NCBI RefSeq assembly: GCF_947500655.1
Contig: NZ_CANMSK010000004.1
Coordinates: 124,001-188,000, forward strand
Origin: an uncultured Psychrosphaera sp.
GTDB taxonomy: Bacteria; Pseudomonadota; Gammaproteobacteria; Enterobacterales; Alteromonadaceae
Direction: 5' to 3'
DNA length: 64,000 bases
Under the pieces are notes generated by a model that saw only the letters and a program-made list of their open reading frames with translations, was not told where the DNA came from and searched no databases. Of this stretch, positions 1 to 8,389 are shown one piece after another. The translations under genes and the position numbers were made by a program. The stretch's first letter is position 1. Every line of letters starts with the position of its first letter.

Positions 1-67
1 ACACATAAACCTTTAGTAAATCACTGGTTTACATTAACAATACTCAAAATCGACAAAAACAGATTAC

Positions 68-97
68 AAAAAAGGCGCAAATAAATGCACCTTTTTG
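68..97 (-). terminator. Intrinsic terminator of deaD
   Basis: On the minus strand this reads as an 11-bp stem (AAAAAGGTGCA / TGCGCCTTTTT, with one G-U wobble in RNA) and a 6-base loop, followed by a U-rich tail. It lies about 20 bases beyond the deaD stop codon. Confidence 0.75.
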
Positions 98-117
98 TTT
101 TTAATAAAGCTTAGCGA

Positions 118-2028
118 TTAATCGCGGCTTCCACTACGGCTAGAACCACGAGCTCCACCGTCACGTTGTCCACGATGACCTTCGCCACCACGTCCACGGC
201 TTGCACCGCCTTCACGACGAGGACGACCTGCACCGCCATCACGACGACCGCCACGTTCTTCACGAGCGCCAACGCCTTCACCACCACGAGGATCAACTTT
301 CAGATCTAACGGTTGGTTACGAATACGTGTTTGTTTTAACTGTTTTTGTACTTCAGCAGGCATATCAGCTGGTAATTCAACAACTGAGAAGTTAGGCATA
401 AGTTTAATGTTACCAATAAACTTAGAGCTTAAGTTAGCTTCATTTGCAATTGCACCAACGATATCTCTTGGAGTTGCACCATGTTCACGGCCAACTTCAA
501 TACGGTAAGCTTGCATTTTAACACCTGGATCACGGTCTGTACGAGGACCACGTTCACTACGCTCACCACGATCACGACCGCCTCTTTCGCGTCCGCCTCT
601 GTCACCACGATCTCTATCACGTCCGCCGCGATCTCCACTACGGTCATCTGCATTATTATTACCAGGCATACTACGGCCAGTAAGTTGCAGAGGAGTTTCT
701 TGTTGAGCTAAAAATGCTAATGCACCAGCAACTTCAGAAACATCCATTTCATGTTCAGCAGCGAAATCAGCAACTAATTTGTTAAAGAATTCTAAGTCTT
801 GTGAACTTAAAGCTTCTGTCATTTTTTCTTTAAAGCCAGCAACACGTAACTGCGTTACTTCTTCATTTGAAGGTGCTTCGTAAGGTAAAATAGTTTGCTT
901 AGTTTCACGTTCAATTGTTTTTAATAAACGGCGCTCACGTGGAGATGCAAACAAGATTGCATTACCTTTACGTCCAGCACGGCCAGTACGACCAACACGG
1001 TGAACATAAGACTCAACGTCGTATGGTAAATCGTAGTTAATTACGTGGCTTACACGTTCAACGTCGATACCACGAGCCGCAACGTCTGTTGCAATAACAA
1101 TATCTAAACGGCCAGATTTTAAAGATTCAATACACTGTTCACGGTGTGATTGGTTCATATCACCGTTAAGTGCAGCAGCTGCATATCCGCGAGCAGATAA
1201 TTTATCAGCTAATTCACTTGTACTTTGACGAGTTTTAACAAAGATGATCATACCGTCAAATTGGATAAGCTCTAATATACGCGTCAATACATCTAGTTTT
1301 TGGTTGTTATTAACAATCCAATACTGTTGAGTGATGTTTGAGTGGCTAGCCGTTTTAGGCTTAATGCGTACTTCTTTAGGATTTTTTAAGTAGTTTTTAG
1401 TTACTTTTAAAATTTGAGCCGGCATAGTTGCAGAGAACAACGCGATTTGCGTATTTTTAGCAACACTTTCCATGATCCATTCAACATCGTCGATGAAACC
1501 CATACGTAACATTTCATCAGCTTCATCCAAAATAACCATTTTCAGGTTAGAAAGGTCTAAAGTTTCACGACGCATGTGATCCATAACACGACCAGGCGTA
1601 CCAACAACAACATGTACACCACGTTTTAAAGAACGTAATTGTGTACGGAAGTCTTGACCACCATAAATTGGTAATACGTGGAAACCTTTAAGTTTCTCAG
1701 CGTAAGTTGTGAATGCTTCAGCAACCTGAATCGCTAATTCACGAGTTGGTGTTAACACCAAAATTTGTGGAGAATTTATTTTTGCATCCAACTTACATAA
1801 AGCAGGTAATGCAAACGCAGCTGTTTTACCAGTACCCGTTTGTGCAATACCTAAAACGTCATCGCCGTTTAAAATATGTGGAATACATTCTGCTTGAATA
1901 GGTGACGGTGTTTCATAACCTACGCTTGTAACTGCGTTTAATACTTCAGGACTTAATCCTAAGTCGGCAAATTTAAGTTGAGCAACTTCGGCTGCTTCAG
2001 GTTGGGGTTCTATTACTTTATCTGTCAT
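118..2028 (-). CDS. deaD: ATP-dependent DEAD-box RNA helicase DeaD/CsdA
   Basis: A cytoplasmic RNA helicase of 636 residues, the usual DeaD length. In this family it acts in ribosome assembly and in unwinding mRNA at low temperature. The sequence shows the Q motif region, the Walker A motif AQTGTGKT, DEAD, SAT and the HRVGRTGRAGR motif. A DbpA-type RNA-binding domain follows near residues 490-580, then a basic, glycine- and arginine-rich tail. The tail contains many RGG/RDRG-like repeats, which makes the 3' end of the gene repetitive. It is transcribed alone, divergently from yicC, and has its own terminator. The long leader upstream resembles the long leader of E. coli deaD, but cold regulation here is only inferred. 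Confidence 0.96.
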   Translation of the reverse strand: MTDKVIEPQPEAAEVAQLKFADLGLSPEVLNAVTSVGYETPSPIQAECIPHILNGDDVLGIAQTGTGKTAAFALPALCKLDAKINSPQILVLTPTRELAIQVAEAFTTYAEKLKGFHVLPIYGGQDFRTQLRSLKRGVHVVVGTPGRVMDHMRRETLDLSNLKMVILDEADEMLRMGFIDDVEWIMESVAKNTQIALFSATMPAQILKVTKNYLKNPKEVRIKPKTASHSNITQQYWIVNNNQKLDVLTRILELIQFDGMIIFVKTRQSTSELADKLSARGYAAAALNGDMNQSHREQCIESLKSGRLDIVIATDVAARGIDVERVSHVINYDLPYDVESYVHRVGRTGRAGRKGNAILFASPRERRLLKTIERETKQTILPYEAPSNEEVTQLRVAGFKEKMTEALSSQDLEFFNKLVADFAAEHEMDVSEVAGALAFLAQQETPLQLTGRSMPGNNNADDRSGDRGGRDRDRGDRGGRERGGRDRGERSERGPRTDRDPGVKMQAYRIEVGREHGATPRDIVGAIANEANLSSKFIGNIKLMPNFSVVELPADMPAEVQKQLKQTRIRNQPLDLKVDPRGGEGVGAREERGGRRDGGAGRPRREGGASRGRGGEGHRGQRDGGARGSSRSGSRD

Positions 2029-2362
2029 TATTTTTACTCACATCTACCCCAACTTCACGCGTAAATCCGTTATCACTCACATGCGCGTTACCTTACGTAA
2101 CTATCCGAGCTTAGCCTGTCTATGGGGGAATCAAAAGGGCGCGCATTCTACGCTTTTTAAATAAAAAAAGCGAGGACTTTTGACTATTAAATCGACATAT
2201 TAAAGTAATTACGTAAATAACTAGGTTATTCTTACCTAATATCTCATAAATTAGCCAGTCAGCCATCACGCGGTTATACTGCCGCAATATTATAGTTATA
2301 CTTCTAAACTAAATAAATAAACTAAATAAAATTAAAACATCTAAATAAAAAAGGACCCAATC
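2029..2362. promoter_or_regulatory. Divergent deaD/yicC promoter region
   Basis: This 334-base gap holds no gene. On the minus strand TAGAAT followed by a GC-rich stretch (about 2137-2150) looks like a -10 element for deaD, leaving a leader of over 100 bases. A small hairpin (CGCTTTTT/AAAAAGCG, 2151-2172) lies just upstream of it. On the plus side the last 80 bases are very AT-rich, and AAGGA at 2352-2356 is the yicC ribosome binding site. The promoter calls are inferences from pattern only. Confidence 0.4.
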
Positions 2363-3226
2363 ATGATCCAAAGTATGACTGCTTACGCCCGCATAGAAAC
2401 CAAAGGTGATTGGGGAACCGCTGTTTGGGAAATCCGCTCAGTAAATCAACGTTATTTAGAAACCTATATCCGCCTACCAGAGCAGTTTCGATCATTAGAA
2501 GCCATATTACGCGAACGCCTACGCAAACAAATTCAGCGCGGTAAAGTAGAAGTATTCTTAAAATACACAGCAAATCCGTCAGCCGTTACTCAGTTAACGA
2601 TTAATAAAACCTTAGCAAAACAAATAATCGACAGCGCTGCCTGGGTAACTAGCGAAGCTGGCTCTAGCCAACTAAACCCAGTAGACATTCTACAATGGCC
2701 CGGCGTAATGCAAGCCGAAGAAACCGACATGAACGCAGTACAACAAGAAATTTTAAGCGCGTTCGACCCATTAATAAAAGACTTTAAAGACGCCAGAGCA
2801 AGCGAAGGTGCAAACCTTAAAACCATGATCGACACACGTTTAGAAGGTGTATTAGAGCAATCAAAAATTGTCTCTGCTCACTTACCAGAGATCATGAAAT
2901 GGCAAAAAGAACGCATAAGCTCACGCCTTGAAGAAGCCGGTGTAGAAATTGACGAACAACGCCTAGAACAAGAACTCATTTACATGGCACAAAAAACCGA
3001 CGTAGCCGAAGAACTAGACCGCCTACAAAGCCACGTAACAGAAACCCAAAAAATCATGAAAAAAGGCGGCGCATGCGGCAGAAGACTAGACTTCATGATG
3101 CAAGAATTTAACAGAGAATCAAACACCCTAGCCTCAAAATCAATCAACGCAGACGTAACCAATGCAGCGGTTGAGTTAAAGGTGCTTATAGAGCAGATGC
3201 GTGAGCAGATCCAGAATATTGAATAG
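2363..3226 (+). CDS. yicC: YicC family endoribonuclease
   Basis: A conserved 287-residue YicC-family protein. E. coli YicC has been described as an endoribonuclease acting on RNA. The start is typical (MIQSMTAYAR) and preceded by a good AAGGA site, and the C-terminus (VLIEQMREQIQNIE) is the nearly invariant family end. The body uses codons ending in A or C. The last ~60 bases switch to G-rich codons (GTG CTT ATA GAG CAG ATG CGT GAG CAG), as if supplied by another genome. The gene is therefore probably intact but with a 3' end replaced by the integrated island, which begins with the integrase 186 bases downstream. Confidence 0.95.
   Translation: MIQSMTAYARIETKGDWGTAVWEIRSVNQRYLETYIRLPEQFRSLEAILRERLRKQIQRGKVEVFLKYTANPSAVTQLTINKTLAKQIIDSAAWVTSEAGSSQLNPVDILQWPGVMQAEETDMNAVQQEILSAFDPLIKDFKDARASEGANLKTMIDTRLEGVLEQSKIVSAHLPEIMKWQKERISSRLEEAGVEIDEQRLEQELIYMAQKTDVAEELDRLQSHVTETQKIMKKGGACGRRLDFMMQEFNRESNTLASKSINADVTNAAVELKVLIEQMREQIQNIE
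3165..3226 (+). other. Probable attL overlapping the yicC 3' end
   Basis: The composition and codon choice of yicC change abruptly here while the encoded family C-terminus is preserved. That is what is expected when a tyrosine integrase inserts in a gene end and restores it. The 3' end of yicC is a known target of mobilizable islands moved by SXT/R391 elements. I did not find a convincing matching attR in the window, so the core cannot be delimited. Confidence 0.5.
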
Positions 3227-3411
3227 TATACAAATGAATGTAAAACCAACCTTTAGACATTATATATAAAGGGGTTTACTAAATACAGCATCCATATCAA
3301 TCCAGACTTACCCACCACTTTCCAGTTAAATGTGGTGAGTATGTTACAATCCTGACAATAGTTGGTGGTGGGTATTACATAACCCCCGTTATTAAAAGGA
3401 TGTAGCGAGTT

Positions 3412-4638
3412 ATGGGAAAATTAACAGCAAAAGAAATATCAGCTAAATCTAAAGGGCCAGCGGGGAAATACTCAGATGGCGATGGTTTATATTTCATTGT
3501 CCCTAAGTCTGGCGATGCATATTGGATGTTACGTTATACGTCCAATAAAAAGCGTAAAGAAATGACGCTAGCAAAATACAAAGACCTCTCACTTGCTGAT
3601 GCGCGTTTAGACGCTGCAATCAAAATGAAAGAATTAAGATCAGGCATAGATCCTCTTATTGCAAAGCAACGTGCAAAAGAAGCTGGCATACAAACCGTTG
3701 ATGATCTTTTTGCAGACTGGCACCAAGGTAATATCAAACGCCTTAAACACCACAGCATCCCTGAACGAATATACCGCAAAGACATAGCACCGAGCATAGG
3801 TGACGCTAAAGTAGATTCTGTTAACGCTAGAGATATAAGACAACTTCTTAAATTAGTTGCAGATTCAGGCCGACCAGCAATAGCCAATGATGTACTTATG
3901 TATTGCAAACAAATGTTTAATCACGGCATTAAGCTTGATGTGATAGGCGCAAACCCTGCGAGTGCATTTTCTGTAACGGACGCTGGTGGCGTTGAAAAGA
4001 GTAAAGATAGAGCATTGAGTGAAGAAGAGCTTAAACAGTTCTTTAATACAGCTAGAACCCATAGCGACAGCTTTTCAAGGCCCAACTACCTAGCTTGTGC
4101 CCTACTTGTTACTTTAGGTGTGAGAAAGTCAGAATTAACAGAAGCAACCTGGGACGAATTTGATTTAGATAAAAAGATTTGGAGCTTACCTAGCAATAGA
4201 AGTAAGTCCGGTGTTGGAATAGACATACCACTCCCATCAGCCGTTATAGAATGGCTTGCAGAACTTAATGTACTGGCCTGTGGCTCTATGTATCTATTCC
4301 CGAATAGAAGAGCAAGTAAAAGCCCATTCATGGGCTCAGACACGCTTAACAGAGCGATTACAAAACTCTTCGGACATGAAGCCGGCAAAAAAAAGCAACC
4401 ACCCAACTTAATGGGTGATATGCCTCATTTTACTGTGCATGACTTAAGAAGAACTTGCCGTACCCAACTAGCTAAACAAGGCACACCAGGCCATGTAGCC
4501 GAACGTTGCCTTAATCATAAGTTAAAAGGTGTTGAGGGTATTTACGATAGGCATGATTATTTTGAGGAGCGGAGAGAAGCGTTACTGAAAATAGCCTCTA
4601 CTTTGGCTCAAATTATTTATGACGCTCCTAACCGTTAA
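3412..4638 (+). CDS. P4-type tyrosine integrase of the island
   Basis: A 408-residue site-specific recombinase that would integrate and excise the island. Residues 1-90 form the arm-binding DUF4102-type domain (KLTAKEISAK..GKYSDGDGLYF). A core-binding domain follows, then the catalytic domain: Arg near 237 (LGVRKSEL), HDLRR near 342, an NH box near 366 and the nucleophile in IYDRHDY near 380-385. The full catalytic set appears present. It points away from yicC and lies 186 bases from its end, the usual position next to an attachment site. Family, length and place agree with yicC-specific island integrases, but the target site specificity is inferred. Confidence 0.93.
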   Translation: MGKLTAKEISAKSKGPAGKYSDGDGLYFIVPKSGDAYWMLRYTSNKKRKEMTLAKYKDLSLADARLDAAIKMKELRSGIDPLIAKQRAKEAGIQTVDDLFADWHQGNIKRLKHHSIPERIYRKDIAPSIGDAKVDSVNARDIRQLLKLVADSGRPAIANDVLMYCKQMFNHGIKLDVIGANPASAFSVTDAGGVEKSKDRALSEEELKQFFNTARTHSDSFSRPNYLACALLVTLGVRKSELTEATWDEFDLDKKIWSLPSNRSKSGVGIDIPLPSAVIEWLAELNVLACGSMYLFPNRRASKSPFMGSDTLNRAITKLFGHEAGKKKQPPNLMGDMPHFTVHDLRRTCRTQLAKQGTPGHVAERCLNHKLKGVEGIYDRHDYFEERREALLKIASTLAQIIYDAPNR

Positions 4639-4756
4639 CATTGAAAGTGATATCTTACTTTACCTTTAATAAAAGCCAATTGTTCAGGATTAAACCTCCA
4701 TTAGAGATACGAAGATACAAATCTTCGATAACGATGGTTGGGCTTCCCAGCTTTCA

Positions 4757-5335
4757 CTAAACAAAGCAAATGTAACTTTTAAGATTTTTGTATTGCCAAT
4801 CCAACCAAGGAAGTAGATCCCATTTAGTTTTTTCTTCTGATACAACAACTTGTAAACATTTACCCTCAATAGGCTCTCCATCAACAATCCTTTTGAGAAA
4901 GTCTAAACGTTCTTTCTGATGGTGACTATCAATAACTAGTTTCACCTTTTCAGCTTCATACATATGCTCTCGAACTGATGCAGGAAGCCCGAATAACTTT
5001 CCCCAAAGCACATGTAAATCAATAATATCTTCTACAGGCTGGTAACAAATATAACGATAGAGTTTCTCTGCAATAGCTTTGTCGTCAGGAGTAAAATTTG
5101 ACGATGAGAATAACGCACGCAATGCATAAGTAGCATAGAAAGCAATTTCGCTTTCTTGAGGCGCTGTATCCACTGGAAAACCTCTTCCAAAAGCTTGTAG
5201 ATAAGCCAAACGAAGGTCTCCTTTCACTTCATTTTCATTAAGCTCTAGGCGTAACGTCTCGAATATAATTAACTGCTTGTCTGGTTTATAAGCTCTGACA
5301 TTATAAAGTGTCGGTATAAAGGAACGTGGATCCAT
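4757..5335 (-). CDS. Small helical protein, last gene of the topoisomerase-helicase operon
   Basis: A protein of 192 residues from the start at 5335, where ATG shares its A with the stop codon of the preceding gene (TAATG). This coupling decides the start over a TTG or CTG codon 12 codons upstream. I recognise no family. It is soluble with no signal peptide or membrane segment, appears mostly helical, and has Trp-rich and charged stretches near the end (KTKWDLLPWLDWQYKN). Its strict coupling to the beta-propeller gene suggests a partner or accessory role in the operon. The next 118 bases up to the integrase hold only a small hairpin (CGAAGAT/ATCTTCG, 4710-4727) without a U-tract. Confidence 0.8.
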   Translation of the reverse strand: MDPRSFIPTLYNVRAYKPDKQLIIFETLRLELNENEVKGDLRLAYLQAFGRGFPVDTAPQESEIAFYATYALRALFSSSNFTPDDKAIAEKLYRYICYQPVEDIIDLHVLWGKLFGLPASVREHMYEAEKVKLVIDSHHQKERLDFLKRIVDGEPIEGKCLQVVVSEEKTKWDLLPWLDWQYKNLKSYICFV

Positions 5336-6303
5336 TATTTTGCCTCGTAGGATAAATTCACGGTGTAACACGCTTCCAATTTATCAATATTATTACCTGG
5401 TATTGCTTTCACAAAGTACGGAGTGGCTCTAGGATTAGCACTAGTGAGAAATAGCTCGTTACGGTATGAAAGCATTGATAGTGGATTAAACGTATTCCGA
5501 AGAGGAATCAATGTAATCTCGCCGTCCAATTCTTTTATTGAAAACAATCCCTCTCGCGCTGATACATACATAATACCAGCAATAAACGCCACGCCATTGT
5601 AATGATTAATGGGGGCTTTTATGATGAGAAAGTCATTATCAATTGTTTTTTTTGCAATAAAACCATTGCGTGAGACCACATATATATCGCCTGTCGGAGC
5701 TACGGTTATTCCACTAATTACCGCTCTGGGTAATCCAGTCTCTGGCATAGAAAGTTCATTCGTTTTTTTACCATCTAGCAACCATATTCGTCCCTCTTCA
5801 GTTCCTACGTAAACATGCCCTTTATCGTTTTGGCAACAACAAACAGGGTCAGCTGATATATGTGTTTTACACTCATAACCTGCATTTGAATAAATCAACA
5901 CACTACCGTCTTTTGCAAAAAAAATGATGCGGTTGCCCTTGTTTAAACCAATTGATAACACAATATCAGAATCGGTAACTCTCCCCATTCTGAATTCCAC
6001 TTTCTCATTTGGTTCGTAGAAAAATATATCTTCTTGACTAGGGTTAGTAAAGTGAAAATCTGGGCAGTTAGTGATGACATGACCATTGTACCCAGCAAAA
6101 TATACATATCGTCCAACAGACACAGCAACGCCAGTGAATAATGCATTTCCAGTGACTAGTAATAAGGGTGCTTTACCTTCTTGTAAGGTATATAAATGTG
6201 TGTGAGGTAACGCTGTTTCATCAGTAGAATTGACAAGAGTCACCAGTTGAGTGTCTGCTGATACAGGTTCAATAGTAGCGATAAATAGAGGTTGTTCTTG
6301 CAT
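5335..6303 (-). CDS. Predicted beta-propeller protein of the topoisomerase-helicase operon
   Basis: 322 residues with repeated blade-like segments, each with hydrophobic strands ending in aromatic or glycine turns (GRYVYFAGYNGHV, GHVYVGTEEGRIWLL, GDIYVVSRNGFIAKK, GIMYVSAREGLFSI). This pattern of about 40-45 residues is typical of seven-bladed propellers. No signal peptide is present, so it should be cytoplasmic. Propellers in conflict operons usually act as protein-binding scaffolds or sensors. That role is inferred here from context only. The gene starts 1 base after the HNH-like gene and overlaps the next one, so it is clearly part of the operon. Confidence 0.82.
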   Translation of the reverse strand: MQEQPLFIATIEPVSADTQLVTLVNSTDETALPHTHLYTLQEGKAPLLLVTGNALFTGVAVSVGRYVYFAGYNGHVITNCPDFHFTNPSQEDIFFYEPNEKVEFRMGRVTDSDIVLSIGLNKGNRIIFFAKDGSVLIYSNAGYECKTHISADPVCCCQNDKGHVYVGTEEGRIWLLDGKKTNELSMPETGLPRAVISGITVAPTGDIYVVSRNGFIAKKTIDNDFLIIKAPINHYNGVAFIAGIMYVSAREGLFSIKELDGEITLIPLRNTFNPLSMLSYRNELFLTSANPRATPYFVKAIPGNNIDKLEACYTVNLSYEAK

Positions 6304-6304
6304 A

Positions 6305-7645
6305 CTAATTACCGCCCCCTATCACAAGCTTGGTTTCGGGTTTATACTCACCTTTTTTACCTAAAACACCATTACCGATTTTAGTGTCAAATTTTGCGTT
6401 AAGCCCCTCAAAATGTGCTACTTGCAGATTTCTAAGGGCCATAGCAGTCATAGAAGCTTGTTGTTTTCTATCTTTAGTAAGACTGCTGCTGTCTTTCATG
6501 CCATCTTGATACATAAACCGAGATTCAAAAATTTTTGTATTCCATTCCACAGACTTATTAATCCATTCTATTAAAGTTGCCTGCTCACCTTTTGCTAAGC
6601 ATTCTTCCGCAAAAGCTCTTTGCCCTTCAGAGGCCATTCGATGTTCTTCACCTTTAGTCTGCGAATCATTCAAAAACAGAGTGTATGCATTATCAACATT
6701 ATAGCTTCCTAACCCTTCTATAAGCTTAGCGTTCACTGATTCGCGCTTTTCCCCAGGCATGAGCATATTAGAGATAGGGATAATATGATCACGTTGATAC
6801 CCAGCTTTCAACAGCCCTGAGTACACGCCTTCTAGTTCTTTGAATCCACCAGTGATAGCTTTAGCGTCTTCTAATATATTCATACAACCTTCAGGAGAAT
6901 TGAGCCTATCATCAATACCACCAGTAACAACGTTACCTTCTATCCAGCCTTTCTTAATAATTTCCTGATCGGGTTTAGTAATACCGACAAGGCGTTGATC
7001 AAAATCTTTTTCAATGCTGTGTCTACCACTACTCTTTTCCGATTTTGTGGCCACCTTTTTTTGTCGGCCATCTGTTAGGTTCGTAACGTTATCCGCTATA
7101 TTGTCTCTCCAGCTAGGAATGTCATGAGCAATAAGGCCATATTTACGATCATAAACTAATGATGCAGTAGGATGTTCAATAAACTCATACTGGCCAGTCG
7201 CATTTAAATGTATGGCGATATTTTTAGAGCTATTATTTACGAGCATGCCAGCTACAAGATTGGCGCGATGTACATTAAATTCGTTGAAGTCATTAAGCCA
7301 AACTGGCTCAAAGGATTTTACGCTTCCTGAAAACAAATCATTGGAGTACTGAATCCAATTGATTTCTCCGCGCTCTTCATATCGTTGTTTAAATAGACAA
7401 CTTTGCAGCTCAAGATTTTCGCGATACTTTTTATCTATCACCAATTGATACGCCGCAAGCGCTTGCAACACCTTATAGCGAAGATCTGGAGGAAGCGAAG
7501 CAATATCAATACCTGACAATAAACCATTAATGGAAACTAGGTGTGCTTGATCCAGATTTCGAAGCAAGTCAAGAACTTCATTAGCTTTTTGGATATTCAG
7601 ATACCCATCACTACCTGCCGCTCTAGGATAAGTAATGTGCCCCAT
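6305..7645 (-). CDS. HNH-like nuclease protein with N-terminal topoisomerase IA tyrosine motif
   Basis: 446 residues. The first residues, MGHITYPRAAGSDG, match the active-site tyrosine motif of type IA topoisomerases (GLITYPRTDS / GYITYMRTDS in TopA and TopB), with the candidate nucleophile at Tyr6. The C-terminal third has an HNH-like signature: YQRDHIIPIS near 280, then YNVDNAYTLFLND and TKGEEHRMAS near 310-335. It has no zinc cysteines. The upstream gene carries another topoisomerase piece, ends only 3 bases before this ATG and is in the same frame. I infer that this subunit completes a split topoisomerase active site and also carries a nuclease. The HNH call is moderate. The tyrosine motif is seen directly, and its function is inferred. 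Confidence 0.8.
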   Translation of the reverse strand: MGHITYPRAAGSDGYLNIQKANEVLDLLRNLDQAHLVSINGLLSGIDIASLPPDLRYKVLQALAAYQLVIDKKYRENLELQSCLFKQRYEERGEINWIQYSNDLFSGSVKSFEPVWLNDFNEFNVHRANLVAGMLVNNSSKNIAIHLNATGQYEFIEHPTASLVYDRKYGLIAHDIPSWRDNIADNVTNLTDGRQKKVATKSEKSSGRHSIEKDFDQRLVGITKPDQEIIKKGWIEGNVVTGGIDDRLNSPEGCMNILEDAKAITGGFKELEGVYSGLLKAGYQRDHIIPISNMLMPGEKRESVNAKLIEGLGSYNVDNAYTLFLNDSQTKGEEHRMASEGQRAFAEECLAKGEQATLIEWINKSVEWNTKIFESRFMYQDGMKDSSSLTKDRKQQASMTAMALRNLQVAHFEGLNAKFDTKIGNGVLGKKGEYKPETKLVIGGGN

Positions 7646-7648
7646 TAT

Positions 7649-8389
7649 TTAATTCACCAACCCATCAAAGCTAATATCATCAAGCGAGCTAAATACTTCA
7701 TTTGGCTCAATACTCTCATCCCATGTATTGAGTAATTGAAGTACACCATATTGCAATGATAACTCTCCCCGGGCTAGCTGCTTCATTGTATTATCAAAAG
7801 TACTACATACTGATAATGCATCGAGTGCAAAGCACAACTGCAGCTCCTCATAAGCCTTGGCACCTAAGTTCGTTATTCGAATCGTACCACCTTGCATATC
7901 CATCAAGCCCGAACCAATTAAACGATCAAAGATTGTGGCATACGTTGATGGACGACCTACACTGAACGCTTCTAACTGTTCAGTAAAATGCAAGAAGGTC
8001 ATATTTTCTTGTTCTGGCAGACTCATTGGAACCATATTTACTGATTGTTCACTATCAGTCAGTGCGTATCGCTCAAACACAGAAATGTGTTCCGTCTCAT
8101 GTATCTTGTTTCCCGGCTGTAAATATTCTGCCCAACCTAAACTCTCAACTTTTTGCGCAATAAGGGTTAAAAAAAGTGATTCACCTGCATTGTCTATCCC
8201 TTCAAATTTATAAACTTGATTAGTTACTATTGCATCGCCAGCGACTCTTGCTGTTTGCCACTGAGATAAAATGTCTAATACAGCATTAAGCTTTTTAGCT
8301 ATCTTGGGTTCTTTCGTTAAAATATCCAGTTTCAACGCCTCAATATCTTTAGAGAGAATACTGATCTCATCATGCGCGCTATTAGTCAT
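7649..8389 (-). CDS. Topoisomerase IA C-terminal core half (GRPSTYA subunit)
   Basis: 246 residues. Residues about 140-190 read LEAFSVGRPSTYATIFDRL, then GGTIRITNLGAKA. This matches the signature of type IA topoisomerases LEEKGIGRPSTYASII plus the following winged element. Upstream, LSQWQTARVAGDA corresponds to the conserved segment (RFVASQMAPA) after the tyrosine domain, and the end resembles the 'MEEDLDKIARGE' tail. It lacks Toprim and the tyrosine, which are in the neighbouring genes. Its start overlaps the helicase-Toprim gene by 8 bases. It reads as a separated half of a topoisomerase and presumably works only when assembled with the two neighbouring proteins. Confidence 0.85.
   Translation of the reverse strand: MTNSAHDEISILSKDIEALKLDILTKEPKIAKKLNAVLDILSQWQTARVAGDAIVTNQVYKFEGIDNAGESLFLTLIAQKVESLGWAEYLQPGNKIHETEHISVFERYALTDSEQSVNMVPMSLPEQENMTFLHFTEQLEAFSVGRPSTYATIFDRLIGSGLMDMQGGTIRITNLGAKAYEELQLCFALDALSVCSTFDNTMKQLARGELSLQYGVLQLLNTWDESIEPNEVFSSLDDISFDGLVN

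Noticed and set aside
111..711. Long open frames on both strands over the 3' end of deaD
   Set aside because: They are low-complexity shadows of the RGG/RDRG repeat tail and have no ribosome binding sites.
4710..4727. Hairpin CGAAGAT-ACAA-ATCTTCG as terminator for the topoisomerase operon or integrase
   Set aside because: No T-tract follows on either strand.
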